Shown here in pieces: positions 27,056 through 38,164 of a stretch of 64,000 nt of DNA (the first letter of the stretch is position 1; every line of letters starts with the position of its first letter). The notes under the pieces are model-generated. The model was not told where the DNA came from. It worked only from the letters and a program-made list of their open reading frames with translations, and made no database searches. The stretch is from Cryobacterium sp. M96. GTDB taxonomy: Bacteria > Actinomycetota > Actinomycetes > Actinomycetales > Microbacteriaceae. The stretch lies in the NCBI RefSeq assembly GCF_002929845.1, contig NZ_PJJS01000053.1, positions 115,703 through 179,702 on the forward strand, given 5' to 3'. The position numbers were made by a program, and so were the translations under genes.

Positions 27056-27943
27056 TTACGCGTCCCTCCGCTTCAACACCACAGCGGCACCGACCAAGCT
27101 GACCGCGAGCCAGCCGAGCACCACCAGCAGGTTGACCCACCATTCGATCGGCACCGGGCTGAACGACATCAACCCGAACATGTTGATGCCCGCGTTCGAC
27201 ACCAGATACGGCAGCACCGCGGCGGCCCACGGGGCAGCGATCACCTGGAACACCATCGGGAGCAACAGCACGATGCCGAGCACGACCGCGATGCCGCCGG
27301 CCCCGCTGCGCACGATGGTGCCGATGCCGAGGGCGAAGACCGCGATCAGGGCCAGGTAGAGCGCACCGCCGAGTACCGGCAGGAACACGGCTGGATCCGC
27401 GAAGCTGACGCCCAAGCCCTGCCGGGAAAGCACCAGCGACGCCACCAGATAGGAACCGAGGTTGGCGGCCAGCCCAACCACGAAGGTCGTGACGAACAGC
27501 ACGGCGGCCTTCGCCGCAAGGGCGGGCAGCCGGCGCGGCACCGCTGTCAACGTGGACCGAATCATACCGGTGGAGTATTCGCCGCTGATGGTCAGCGCGC
27601 CGAGGACGGCCACGATGAGTTGGCCGAAGAACACCCCGAATGTCGCGGTCTGGGCGATGAAAGTCGCCTGGTCGGCCGCGGGGATCATCGAGGCGTCCGC
27701 ACCCTGCAGGTCGAGCGTCGAGGACATGACCGCCGCGAGGGCGAGCGAAACCAGTACGAGCAGGGCGTACGACCAGGCCGTCGAGCGCACGCTGCGCAGC
27801 TTGATCCACTCCGACCGCAGCAGGCCCGCCGCGCTCAGGCCGTGCACAGCGGATGCGGCGCCGGGCACGGTGCCGTCCGCGGCCGGGGAGGAGGAAGCAG
27901 CGGGCGCGGGCGTCTTGGTCGCGGTTGTCTCGGTCATCGTCAT
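27056..27943 (-). CDS. ABC-2 type exporter permease
   Basis: The 295-residue protein has a Pro/Ala-rich cytoplasmic N-terminus and six membrane helices. LLRSEWIKLRSVRSTAWSY at the first helix is typical of actinobacterial ABC-2 permeases. It should work as a dimer with the ATPase encoded upstream; its ATG overlaps that stop (ATGA). The substrate is unknown: exporters of this kind handle antibiotics, peptides or lipids. Confidence 0.88.
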   Translation of the reverse strand: MTMTETTATKTPAPAASSSPAADGTVPGAASAVHGLSAAGLLRSEWIKLRSVRSTAWSYALLVLVSLALAAVMSSTLDLQGADASMIPAADQATFIAQTATFGVFFGQLIVAVLGALTISGEYSTGMIRSTLTAVPRRLPALAAKAAVLFVTTFVVGLAANLGSYLVASLVLSRQGLGVSFADPAVFLPVLGGALYLALIAVFALGIGTIVRSGAGGIAVVLGIVLLLPMVFQVIAAPWAAAVLPYLVSNAGINMFGLMSFSPVPIEWWVNLLVVLGWLAVSLVGAAVVLKRRDA

Positions 27944-28866
27944 GCCTCCTGCAGTTGCGCGGAGCCGCTGGCGCGGTACTCCACCTCGTCTTGGGTCAGG
28001 GCCAGGTAAGCCTCTTCCAGTGACGCGCTCACGCCGGTCAGCTCGTGCAGCACGATGCCCGCGGCGGCGGCCTGTTCGCCGATGTCACCGGCCGAAATAC
28101 CGGCTACCTCGAGCAGGTCCGGCTCTCCGGTGGTGACGGTGACGTCGGGCTGGGCGAGCAGGGCCGCAAGCTGGGCGGACTGAGGGGTGCGCACGCGCAC
28201 CCGGTGCGTGCCGGCCATGCCGATAATCTCGGAGACCGGGGCATTCACGATCACCTTTCCCCGGCCCAGCATGATCAGGTGGTCGGCCGTGAGAGCCATT
28301 TCGCTCATCATGTGCGAGGACAGCAGCACGGTTCGGCCCTCCGCGGCGAGGTACCGCATCAGCTGGCGCACCCACTGCACGCCCTCGGGGTCGAGCCCGT
28401 TGACGGGCTCGTCGAGAATCAGCACCGCAGGGTCGCCGAGCAGCGCCGCTGCGATGCCGAGGCGCTGGCCCATGCCGAGGGAGAAGCCGCCGACGCGCGT
28501 GCGGGCGACGGCTCCAATCCCGGTGAGCTCGATCACCTCGTCGACCCGGGCGGCCGGGATGCCGTGGGTGGCCGCCAGGGCCAGCAGGTGGTTGCGGGCC
28601 GAGCGGCCGGTGTGCACGGCCCTCGCGTCGAGCAGCACGCCCACCTCGCACAGCGGCGCCCGGTGCTCGCTGTAATGCTTGCCGTTGACCTTGACCGATC
28701 CGGCGGTCGGCCGGTCCAGTCCGACGATCATGCGCATGATGGTGCTCTTGCCGGCGCCGTTCGGACCCAGCAGGCCGGTCACCTTGCCGGGCTGCACGGT
28801 GAAGTCGATCGCGTCGACCGCGGTCTTGCCGCCGTGCCGTTTGGTCAGGGACTGTGCCTGAATCAT
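27940..28866 (-). CDS. ABC transporter ATP-binding protein
   Basis: The 308-residue ATPase has Walker A GPNGAGKST, signature FSLGMGQRLGIAAAL, Walker B AVLILDEPVNGLDPEG and the switch His in LLSSHMMSE. The C-terminal 90 residues form the accessory domain usual for drug/lantibiotic-type exporters. It is first in the operon ATPase-permease-kinase-regulator, and possibly pip. Regulation by the encoded two-component system is likely but no binding site was identified. Confidence 0.93.
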   Translation of the reverse strand: MIQAQSLTKRHGGKTAVDAIDFTVQPGKVTGLLGPNGAGKSTIMRMIVGLDRPTAGSVKVNGKHYSEHRAPLCEVGVLLDARAVHTGRSARNHLLALAATHGIPAARVDEVIELTGIGAVARTRVGGFSLGMGQRLGIAAALLGDPAVLILDEPVNGLDPEGVQWVRQLMRYLAAEGRTVLLSSHMMSEMALTADHLIMLGRGKVIVNAPVSEIIGMAGTHRVRVRTPQSAQLAALLAQPDVTVTTGEPDLLEVAGISAGDIGEQAAAAGIVLHELTGVSASLEEAYLALTQDEVEYRASGSAQLQEA

Positions 28867-29066
28867 CCGTCTCCTCGTTGTACATCGGTGGGGCCGGTCT
28901 CACCGTGTGAAATCGGCCCGTCATCGACGCTACGGGGGACGGATGCTGCACGCATCGGCCCAGCGGACGCTTGTGCGCCCGCCGGCCTCGTACCTGGGTA
29001 CGACACGAGGGTGCCCGTTCCGGTAGAGAGCGGCCGGCGGAACGGGCACTCTCCACCGGATCGGGG

Positions 29067-31244
29067 CTACCTCTTGGCGGGAGTCTTCTCGGCGCGGGGA
29101 GCGGTGCCGTTGGCACGCTGGGTTTGGTAGTAGTCCCTGGCCTCGTTCTGGCGCTCCTGCTCGGCACCGCTGGCGATTGCCGACCGGAGGTGGTCCTGGC
29201 TGTAACCGAAGGCGTCGACCAGGTCGACGGAGTGGGGGCGGAGCCGGGCGATGATGCGGTCGATGTAGGCCGTGACCGACTGTGCCCGCTTGGCCGACAG
29301 GCGCCCGTGGATCAGGTACCAGGCCAGGTGCTTCTCCACCAGGCCGAGGCCGAACAGGTCGCGCAGCCAGGTCAGAACCTGCTTCGTGCCGGCGTCTTCG
29401 GCGGTCTCGACCGCCCGGGTGAACGCCTCCCACTGCAGCAGCTCGCCGTGCGAACGGGCCGCCTCGATCAGCTGGTCCTGGTTGGCGTTGAAGAGGGCCG
29501 CGGCATCCTTCGGTGCCAGCTTGCCGGCCGAGCGGAGCTTGCCCGCGATCTCGGCGATCATGGTTTCGACCCGGTCGGTGAGCAGCTCCCGCTGCACCGT
29601 GGTGTCGCGGAGGTGGCCCACGGAGCGAGCGGTGGAGCCGAAGTCGGAGACCGCCTGGCCCAGGGTGCGGAGCCCGGTACCGTGGTAGGCGCGGCCGGCA
29701 GCTTGCTGCACGACGTAGCGGGCGAGCACGCCCGGGCCGGCTGAGGCGAACTTGCGGCTGTAGTCGGTGAGCAGACGCTTCGCGACGAGCTGCAGGAGCA
29801 CGTTGTTGTCGCCCTCGAAGGTGGCGAAGACGTCCAGGTCGGCGCGCAGGCCGACCAGCCGGTTCTCGGCGAGGAATCCGGCGCCGCCGCAGGCTTCGCG
29901 GGCCTCCTGCAGGGTGTCGAGAGCGTGCCAGGTCGAGAGCGGCTTGAGGGCGGCGGCGAGGGTTTCGAGGTCTTGCCGGTCGGCATCCGTGTCGGCCTGG
30001 CCGCTGAAGACCTGATCGAACTTGACCAGGAACTCGTCGTGGGCGAACGTGTGCGCGTAGGTCGTGGCCAGGCGCGGCAGCAGACGGCGCTGGTGGCGCT
30101 GGTAGTCGAGGATGACCTCCTCGTCGGTGTCGCTACCGGCGTTGAACTGGCGGCGCTGGCTGCCGTAGGTGATGGCGATCGTGAGGGCCATCGCCGAAGC
30201 CTGGGTGGCGGCGCCGTCGAGCGAGACGCGGCCCTGCACGAGGGTGCCGAGCATGGTGAAAAAGCGGCGGCCGGGGCTGGAGATCGGGCTGGTGTAGGTC
30301 CCGTCCTCGGCGACGTCGCCGTAGCGGTTGAGCAGGTTTTCGCGGGGAATGCGCACCCCGTCGAAGTGGAGCCGCCCGTTGTCGATGCCGTTGAGGCCGC
30401 CCTTGAGGCCGTCGTCCTCGCCACCGATGCCGGGGAGGAAATCCCCGGACTCGTCGCGGATCGGCACCCAGAATGCGTGCACTCCATGGTTGACGCCTGC
30501 CGTGATCAGCTGGGCGAAGAGAACGGCGGCGATGCCGTCTTTCGCGGCGTTTCCGAGGTAGTCCTTCCACGCCGCGCGGAACGGGGTGTCGATAACGAAT
30601 TCCTGCGTGGCAGGGTCGTAGGTCGAAGTCGTGCCGATGGCCGCGACATCCGAGCCGTGTCCGGTCTCGGTCATCGCGAAGACGCCCGGGACCTGCATGG
30701 TCATGATGCCCGGCAGGTAGGCGTCGTGGTGCTTCTTGGTGCCGAGGTGCAGCACGGCCGCGCCGAACAGACCCCACTGCACGCCCGCCTTGATCTGCAG
30801 GCTGGGGTCGGCGGTGACGAGTTCCTCGAACCCGGCGATGTTTCCGCCGTGGTCGTCGGCGCCGCCCAGGTGCGTCGGGAACGCGCGGTGCACGTGCCCG
30901 TTCTCGGCCAGGATCAGGAGCTGGCCCAGCACGCGTTCGCGGTGCTCGGCCATGGATTGACCCTCGATGCGCTGCAGTTCGGGCTTGGCCGTGAGCTCGC
31001 GCGCCCGCAGGCGCACGTCGGCCCAGGTGCCGAGCAGCTGCCGGTGCAGCGACTCGATGTTGACCGTGGGGGCACCGGTCTGGCCGGCGATCATGACCGG
31101 GCCGGTGTCGACGCCGGGCGCCACGGGGGGCGTGACGGCGACGGTCGTGGCCAGGGTCGCGTCCGTCTTCTTGTCCGTCTTGGCGGGGATCTTCTCCGTC
31201 TTGGCGGGGGTAGTGCTGTTGGAGCGCTGAGCAGTGTCAACCAT
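29067..31244 (-). CDS. long acyl-CoA dehydrogenase/oxidase family protein
   Basis: The 725-residue flavoprotein has the acyl-CoA oxidase-like layout. MTETGHGSDVAAIGT (FAD/substrate segment) lies near residue 200, GRVSLDGAATQASAMALTIAI and RRQFN near the middle, and EACGGAGFLAENR and TFEGDNNVLLQLVAKRLL follow. A C-terminal oxidase-type helical domain completes it. It should form the 2,3-double bond of acyl-CoA in beta-oxidation, passing electrons to oxygen or ETF. Both ends carry Lys/Pro/Ala-rich tails (PAKTEKIPAKTDKK and EKTPAKR), absent from most family members. ATG 31244 is followed by this tail and preceded by the promoter gap. Confidence 0.88.
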   Translation of the reverse strand: MVDTAQRSNSTTPAKTEKIPAKTDKKTDATLATTVAVTPPVAPGVDTGPVMIAGQTGAPTVNIESLHRQLLGTWADVRLRARELTAKPELQRIEGQSMAEHRERVLGQLLILAENGHVHRAFPTHLGGADDHGGNIAGFEELVTADPSLQIKAGVQWGLFGAAVLHLGTKKHHDAYLPGIMTMQVPGVFAMTETGHGSDVAAIGTTSTYDPATQEFVIDTPFRAAWKDYLGNAAKDGIAAVLFAQLITAGVNHGVHAFWVPIRDESGDFLPGIGGEDDGLKGGLNGIDNGRLHFDGVRIPRENLLNRYGDVAEDGTYTSPISSPGRRFFTMLGTLVQGRVSLDGAATQASAMALTIAITYGSQRRQFNAGSDTDEEVILDYQRHQRRLLPRLATTYAHTFAHDEFLVKFDQVFSGQADTDADRQDLETLAAALKPLSTWHALDTLQEAREACGGAGFLAENRLVGLRADLDVFATFEGDNNVLLQLVAKRLLTDYSRKFASAGPGVLARYVVQQAAGRAYHGTGLRTLGQAVSDFGSTARSVGHLRDTTVQRELLTDRVETMIAEIAGKLRSAGKLAPKDAAALFNANQDQLIEAARSHGELLQWEAFTRAVETAEDAGTKQVLTWLRDLFGLGLVEKHLAWYLIHGRLSAKRAQSVTAYIDRIIARLRPHSVDLVDAFGYSQDHLRSAIASGAEQERQNEARDYYQTQRANGTAPRAEKTPAKR

Positions 31245-31454
31245 CGTTGGTCCTTCGTCTTCGCGCGAACTCGAAATTTTCTTACACGTTAGGCGGCTCT
31301 CGCGAAGCGGGGAAATAGTGCGTGACGGGCCTACAACGAAGGATGCTCCGCCCGGCCTTCGTCTTGTAGGTTTCCACAGCGGTAAAGGGTCTGACGGCAC
31401 CGTTACCCACAAACGGGGCACCACCTCTGCCGGAGCGACGGCCCAGCCGCTCCT

Positions 31455-31539
31455 AACGAATTCGACGGAGATTTTGCCCTAGAAGCCCTAAAACAAGCCC
31501 AAAACGTGGCTTTAGCTCAAAATCTCCGTCGAATTCGTT
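31455..31539. repeat. palindromic element, copy 1 (22-bp perfect arms)
   Basis: Arms 31455-31476 (starting AACGAATTCGACGGAGAT) and 31518-31539 are perfect inverted copies around a 41-nt loop that has its own partial stem (AAGCC/GGCTT). A second copy lies at 40940-41023. The right arm forms the last codons of the methyltransferase gene. There is no T-run, no target duplication and no transposase nearby, so it looks like a REP-like extragenic palindrome. Confidence 0.85.
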
Positions 31540-32141
31540 GGGGCACAGGTCGTCGGGGTGCGGGCGGTGACGTGGAAGAGGTGCCAGTGGCGAGGGCCGA
31601 ATGCGGACTGACCGGGGCGGTCGTCTTCGACGAGGCCGACGACGTGCAGACCGGCCAGGAGCGCCTCGACCTGGCCGCGATCATGAAAGTTCATGTCTGC
31701 GCGGCCGGCCCATTCATCGTGGGGGCCGAAGAATTCTCCGGCGAACCAGGCGCCGGGCTTCAGCGCCGCGCGGATGCCCGCCCACAGGTCGGGGAACACC
31801 GCGGGGTCGCAGAAGGGCAGGGAAAACCCCGCATAGACGAGGTCTGCGGCGGGCAACTCGGGGAGATCCTCGAAGCGGGACCGGTGAAAGACCAGGCGGG
31901 ACTGCTCCGCAGCGCGAAGGCCCGTCCGGACCCTGGCCTCGGAGCCCGGGTCGGCGTCGAACGCGTGTACGGTCCAGCCGGCGGCGAGCAGGTGCCGGGT
32001 CTCGGTGCCCGCACCGCAGCCCAAGTCGATCGCAGTGCCGGGTGGGGCGGGTGGCGCGTCGGCGCAGAGGTCGAGGGCACGGAGCAGCACCGCACGCGGC
32101 GGGCGAGCGGCCTGAGCGTTGAAGTACTCGGTCCAGTCCAT
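31512..32141 (-). CDS. class I SAM-dependent methyltransferase
   Basis: The 209-residue protein has the SAM-binding motif AIDLGCGAGTETRHLL near residue 37 and the acidic residue VHAFDADPGS at strand 2. FEDLPELPAADLVYAGFSLPFC corresponds to motifs II-III, and HWHLFHVTAR forms the last strand. This resembles small tellurite-resistance/TehB-like methyltransferases. The final APTNSTEILS residues and the stop lie inside the palindromic element, so the natural C-terminus was probably replaced. The substrate is unknown. Confidence 0.85.
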   Translation of the reverse strand: MDWTEYFNAQAARPPRAVLLRALDLCADAPPAPPGTAIDLGCGAGTETRHLLAAGWTVHAFDADPGSEARVRTGLRAAEQSRLVFHRSRFEDLPELPAADLVYAGFSLPFCDPAVFPDLWAGIRAALKPGAWFAGEFFGPHDEWAGRADMNFHDRGQVEALLAGLHVVGLVEDDRPGQSAFGPRHWHLFHVTARTPTTCAPTNSTEILS

Positions 32142-32198
32142 GACTCAGTTCTACCCGGTCCTGCGGGATGCCGCGGGTTGGGTCCGGGACGGGAGGCG

Positions 32199-34226
<2,028 letters not shown>

Positions 34227-34265
34227 CCGGCAACTCTACCTGCGCCCTCCGATGGTGCGGGTCGG

Positions 34266-34934
34266 CTACGCGGGCTGGTCAGGCTGCTCGGGCTGATTCG
34301 GTGGGCGAGGCGCGCGTCGGCGGATGGCGAGGAGGGTTCCAGCCACAGCGAGGAGGACGGCACCGAGGGCGGCGGCGATCCAGACGGCGACGAGGGGGGC
34401 TTCGGCGAGGGCGACGGTGCTTGTGTCGGTGGAATCCGGGAAAGCAGCATCCGCGGCGGCGTCCGCGGTCTCGGCGCAGACCGGCTTGGCCGGGGACCCT
34501 TCAGCCAATGCCTGGTCGGCGGCCGGTTGCCAGGTGAAGGTGAAGTCGCCGGACACCGGATGCCCGTCGGTCGAGACCACCTGCCAGGTCACCGTGTACT
34601 CGCCCGGCTGGCCCAGCTGGGCCTTGGTCTCGACGGTCGGGCCGAGCAGGCTGATACAGCCGTCACCGTAGTAGAGAGGCGTGGCCACACGCGCGGGCCC
34701 GCTGATGAGCATCCCGCTGCCCGCTCCCCCGCCGCCGAGGTCAAGCAGGGCGTCGTTCGTCGTCACGGTGAACAGCGAAGGCTGTTCAGTCACGACGGCC
34801 CCCGCTGCCGGGGAGGACCCGCCCACGGAGTCGTGGGCCGACGCCGGGGCGGCGGACCACCACGGCGGCGCGGCCACCACGGCGGCGCCCAGCGCGAGCG
34901 CTGCCCACTGCCGCGCCCTGTTCCCTCGTTTCAC
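34266..34934 (-). CDS. CopC-domain copper resistance protein
   Basis: The 222-residue exported protein has a signal peptide ending ASA before His (AHDSVGGSSPAAGAVV), so the mature N-terminus would begin with the copper-binding His. The CopC fold (about 33-140) contains GEYTVTWQVVSTDGHPVSGDFTFTW. A low-complexity stalk and one C-terminal membrane helix (about 180-205) plus a basic/Pro tail follow, the YcnJ/YobA-like layout. It probably binds Cu(II) outside the membrane. It is divergent from the EamA transporter. Confidence 0.9.
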   Translation of the reverse strand: MKRGNRARQWAALALGAAVVAAPPWWSAAPASAHDSVGGSSPAAGAVVTEQPSLFTVTTNDALLDLGGGGAGSGMLISGPARVATPLYYGDGCISLLGPTVETKAQLGQPGEYTVTWQVVSTDGHPVSGDFTFTWQPAADQALAEGSPAKPVCAETADAAADAAFPDSTDTSTVALAEAPLVAVWIAAALGAVLLAVAGTLLAIRRRAPRPPNQPEQPDQPA

Positions 34935-35004
34935 AGCGATCTGTCTTCCCGCCTCACACAGTTGGGGGTCTTAGGATACCGGCCACTCGCTAAGCTCGTT
35001 TTCT

Positions 35005-35925
35005 ATGCTTACCGCGGTCTTCGGCCTCACCGGCGCACTCATCTTCGGGAGTGCCGACTTCCTTGGCGGGCTCGCCGCCAAGCGCATGAGTTCCCTGCTC
35101 GTGACGGCCGTCGCCGCGGCATCCGGGCTCGTGGCCCTGCTGCTCGCCCTACCGTTTGTGGTGGGGGTCTGGTCGCCGTCGGCCGTGCTGTGGGGCGGAT
35201 TGTCCGGAGTCAGCGGCGCAATCGCGATCTCGCTGCTCTACACCTGCCTCGCGATCGGGCCGATGAGCATCCTCTCGCCGCTCACGGCCGTGGTGTCGGC
35301 GGTCGTGCCGATGACGGTGGGGCTGGCAGGCGGCGACCGCCTCGCCCCGATCGGCTACTGGGCGCTCGGCCTGGCGCTCGTGGCGGTGGTGCTCGTGGGT
35401 TTCGTGCCCGAGCGCGGCGCCGTGCGGCCGAGCCTGCTCGGCGTGCTGATGGCCCTCGGCTCCGGCACGATGATCGGCGCCTTCATGGTGATGATCGACC
35501 TGACCCCGGCGGACAGCGGGCTCGTGCCGCTGGTGATGAACCGCGCGGTTAATGCGGCGATCATGTTCTCCGTGGTCGGGCTGCTCGCCCTGCTCGCGTT
35601 GCGGCGGCGACGTTCACTGGTGACGACCGCGCCGATGACGGGCTCGTTCAGACCGGTGACGGATGCCGCGCCGCAGCCCCGCTCGACGCTCACCATCGGG
35701 CTGCGGCTGGCCGTGGCCTGCGGCGTGATCGACGTCGTGGCCAATGTGTTGCTGCTGCTCGGCATGCGCGCCGGGGACCTCAGCGTGATGAGCGTACTCA
35801 CGGCAATGTACCCGGCCGGCACGATCCTGCTCGCCGCCGTGGTGCTCCGGGAACGGATCGCGCCGGTGCAGTGGTTGGGCCTCGCGCTCGCCCTCGGCGC
35901 GGCTGGGATGCTCGCGCTGGCCTGA
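35005..35925 (+). CDS. DMT-superfamily (EamA) transporter
   Basis: The 306-residue protein has ten membrane helices arranged as two EamA repeats. It starts with GLTGALIFGSADFLGGLAAKR and ends with TILLAAVVLRERIAPVQWLGLALALGAAGMLAL, the usual last two helices. It probably exports small metabolites such as amino acids or their derivatives. No operon partner; the ABC transporter promoter follows 120 bp later. Confidence 0.9.
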   Translation: MLTAVFGLTGALIFGSADFLGGLAAKRMSSLLVTAVAAASGLVALLLALPFVVGVWSPSAVLWGGLSGVSGAIAISLLYTCLAIGPMSILSPLTAVVSAVVPMTVGLAGGDRLAPIGYWALGLALVAVVLVGFVPERGAVRPSLLGVLMALGSGTMIGAFMVMIDLTPADSGLVPLVMNRAVNAAIMFSVVGLLALLALRRRRSLVTTAPMTGSFRPVTDAAPQPRSTLTIGLRLAVACGVIDVVANVLLLLGMRAGDLSVMSVLTAMYPAGTILLAAVVLRERIAPVQWLGLALALGAAGMLALA

Positions 35926-36045
35926 CGGACCGGGCGCCGACTGGCATCCTTTCACCGCCGACACCGTCACCCACTCGTTACGAACGACTGCCTCGGGACC
36001 CTTGCCGCGCGCGGCGATGCCACGGTACTGTCAGGCCCACACCTG

Positions 36046-36075
36046 AATTAGTGAACGACTGGTCGGTCACTAATT
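36046..36075. promoter_or_regulatory. 30-bp palindromic operator before the liv-type operon
   Basis: Outer arms AATTAGTGA and TCACTAATT are perfect inverted copies, and inner CGAC/GTCG extends the symmetry about centre 36060/36061. It resembles operators of TetR-family regulators. It lies 25 nt before the binding-protein ATG and downstream of a possible promoter (TTGCCG 36002-36007, 18 nt, TACTGT 36026-36031), where a repressor would block transcription. The paaR-type regulator of this window is one candidate; the spacing differs from the paaA-paaI operator. Confidence 0.7.
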
Positions 36076-36100
36076 ATCTGTTCCTCTGAAGGAGATTCCA

Positions 36101-37285
36101 ATGAAGAAGTCTCGTCTGCGTTTCATCGCGCCGATTGCCGTTATCACAGCCCTTGTGCTGGCCGGATGCAGCACCTCGAACCTGGGGGGAACGGCCAAGG
36201 ACGACCCTGCAGCGGAGGCCGGCCCGATCAAGATCGGCGCGGTTCTCGACGTCACCGGCGTCGGCGCCAGCCTCGGCGTGCCGGAGCAGAACACGCTCAC
36301 AATGCTGGCCAAGCAGCTCAACGACGACGGCGGCATCGACGGCCGCGACGTCGAGCTCACCATCATCGACAATCAGTCGACCGAGGACGGCGCGGCCAAG
36401 GCCACGAGCAAGCTGATCGAGAGCGACAAGGTCGACATCATCATCGGTGCCTCACGCACCGGGCCCAGCCTGGCCATGCGCCCCATCGCGGAAGCCGCGA
36501 AGATCCCGATGATCTCCGTCGCGGCCAACGTGGCCATCGTCGAGGGCTCGAAGTGGGTCTTCAAGACCGCGCAGAACGACGTGGTCGTGCTCGAGCGCAT
36601 CCTCGACGACGCCGAGGCGAAGGGATACACCAAGCTGGCCCTCGTGCGCGACGCGAGCGGTTTCGGCGAAGGGGTCGCGGAGTACATCACAGACCTCGGC
36701 GCCGAGCGCGGCATCACCCTGGTCATGACGGAGGCCTTCGAGCCGAGCGCGACCGACTTCACCCCGCAGATGACTAACGTGCGCGGCTCGGACTCTGACG
36801 CCGTCATCATCTGGGGCATCAACCCCTCGGCCGGCCTGGCCCAGAAGGCCTATGTGCAGCTCAGCGTGAACAAGCCGGTCTACCACTCGCACGGCATCTC
36901 GAACCAGGCATTCTTCGACGCCGCCGGTGACGCCGCCAACGGCGTCATCGCCCCGATGGGCCGCCTGCTCGTCGCCGACCAGCTGGCGGCCGACAACACC
37001 CAGCGCGAGGTCATCGAGCAGTTCCAGGCGGACTACAACGCGGCCTACGGCGAGCAGCCGTCCGGTTTCGCGGGCCACGCGTTCGACGCCTGGCACATCG
37101 CCGTCAACGCGATCGAGGCCGCCGGCACCGACGCGGATGCCCTGCGCGGCGAACTCGAGAGCGCCCAGTGGACTGGGATCTCCGGAGTCTTCCAGATGAC
37201 CGCGAAGAACCACTCCGGCCTCGACGCCACCGCCCTCATCCTGGCTGAGGCCGAGGATGGTCGCTGGAACCTCCTCAAGGACTGA
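36101..37285 (+). CDS. branched-chain amino acid-type ABC transporter substrate-binding lipoprotein
   Basis: The 394-residue type I binding protein (LivK-like) has a lipobox (LVLAGC) at residues 18-23. The mature domain begins GPIKIGAVLDVTGVGASLG and includes DNQSTEDGAAKATSKLIESDKVDIIIGASRTGPS. It should capture the substrate outside and deliver it to the permeases encoded next. AAGGAG lies 9 nt upstream of ATG 36101. Ligands of this family include leucine, urea, amides and aromatic acids. Proximity to paa genes favours an aromatic acid, but this is inference. Confidence 0.92.
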   Translation: MKKSRLRFIAPIAVITALVLAGCSTSNLGGTAKDDPAAEAGPIKIGAVLDVTGVGASLGVPEQNTLTMLAKQLNDDGGIDGRDVELTIIDNQSTEDGAAKATSKLIESDKVDIIIGASRTGPSLAMRPIAEAAKIPMISVAANVAIVEGSKWVFKTAQNDVVVLERILDDAEAKGYTKLALVRDASGFGEGVAEYITDLGAERGITLVMTEAFEPSATDFTPQMTNVRGSDSDAVIIWGINPSAGLAQKAYVQLSVNKPVYHSHGISNQAFFDAAGDAANGVIAPMGRLLVADQLAADNTQREVIEQFQADYNAAYGEQPSGFAGHAFDAWHIAVNAIEAAGTDADALRGELESAQWTGISGVFQMTAKNHSGLDATALILAEAEDGRWNLLKD

Positions 37286-37287
37286 TC

Positions 37288-38160
37288 GTGCTCACTGATT
37301 TCCTGCAGTTGACGGTGGCAGGGCTTTCACAGGGCTCTGTGTACGCCCTGCTCGCCGTCGGCCTGATCGCCGTCTACACGGTTCGCCACGTCATCAACAT
37401 CGCCCAGGGCGAGTTCGCGATGCTGGCCGGACTGGGGAGTGCCTGGCTCGCCGCGGCCGGGATGCCGCTCCTTCTCGCGATCCTGGTCGCCATCCTCTCG
37501 GTGACCCTGGTGGCCATTGCGATGGAACGGCTGATCATCGCACGGGTGAAGAAGCTGACCCCGCTCACGTCCATCATCCTGACCCTCGGCGTCTCGACTC
37601 TGCTGCAGGCGATCATGCTGCTGGCCTGGGGGCCCGAGGCCAAGGGGGTGCCCCTGTTCCCGGGGACCAACATCCTGATCGGCGGGGTGAGCATCCGTTC
37701 TCAAGAATTCTGGATGATCGGCGCCCTCGTCGTGGTCGGCGGTGGAATTGTGCTCTTCTACGAGAAGTCACGCTGGGGCAAGGCCCTGCGGGCGTGTGCG
37801 GAGCAGCCCGTTGCGGCGCGCATCGTGGGGATCTCACCGGTCACCGCGTCAGTGCTGGCCTTCGCGATTGCGGGTTTCGTCGGGGGTGTCGCCGGCGTGG
37901 TGGCTTCCCCGATCTACCTCTCACTCTGGTCGGGCGGCGTACTGCTCGGCCTCAAGGGCTTCGTCGCCGCCGTCCTCGGCGGCTTCGTCTCCTTTCGTGC
38001 CGCGATCGTCGGGGCTCTCCTGCTCGGCGTGATCGAGGCCTACGTGGCCGGGTACGTCTCGTCCGGCCTGAGGGACGGCGCCGCCTTCCTCATCCTCATC
38101 CTTGTGCTCGTCGTTCGCCCCCAGGGCCTCGTTCTCAAGCCCACAGCGGTCAGGGTGTAG
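37288..38160 (+). CDS. LivH-type ABC transporter permease
   Basis: The 290-residue membrane protein has about eight helices, beginning FLQLTVAGLSQGSVYALLAVGLIAVY. The family motif EQPVAARIVGIS (permease loop contacting the ATPase) is near residue 170. It forms half of the translocation pore with the LivM part of the next protein. GTG 37288 is 2 nt beyond the previous stop. Confidence 0.92.
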   Translation: MLTDFLQLTVAGLSQGSVYALLAVGLIAVYTVRHVINIAQGEFAMLAGLGSAWLAAAGMPLLLAILVAILSVTLVAIAMERLIIARVKKLTPLTSIILTLGVSTLLQAIMLLAWGPEAKGVPLFPGTNILIGGVSIRSQEFWMIGALVVVGGGIVLFYEKSRWGKALRACAEQPVAARIVGISPVTASVLAFAIAGFVGGVAGVVASPIYLSLWSGGVLLGLKGFVAAVLGGFVSFRAAIVGALLLGVIEAYVAGYVSSGLRDGAAFLILILVLVVRPQGLVLKPTAVRV

Positions 38161-38164
38161 CGAA

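Noticed and set aside
31455-31539. Palindromic element considered as a simple intrinsic terminator or an IS remnant
   Set aside because: No T-run follows on either strand, and no target duplication or transposase fragment is seen; a REP-like element fits better.
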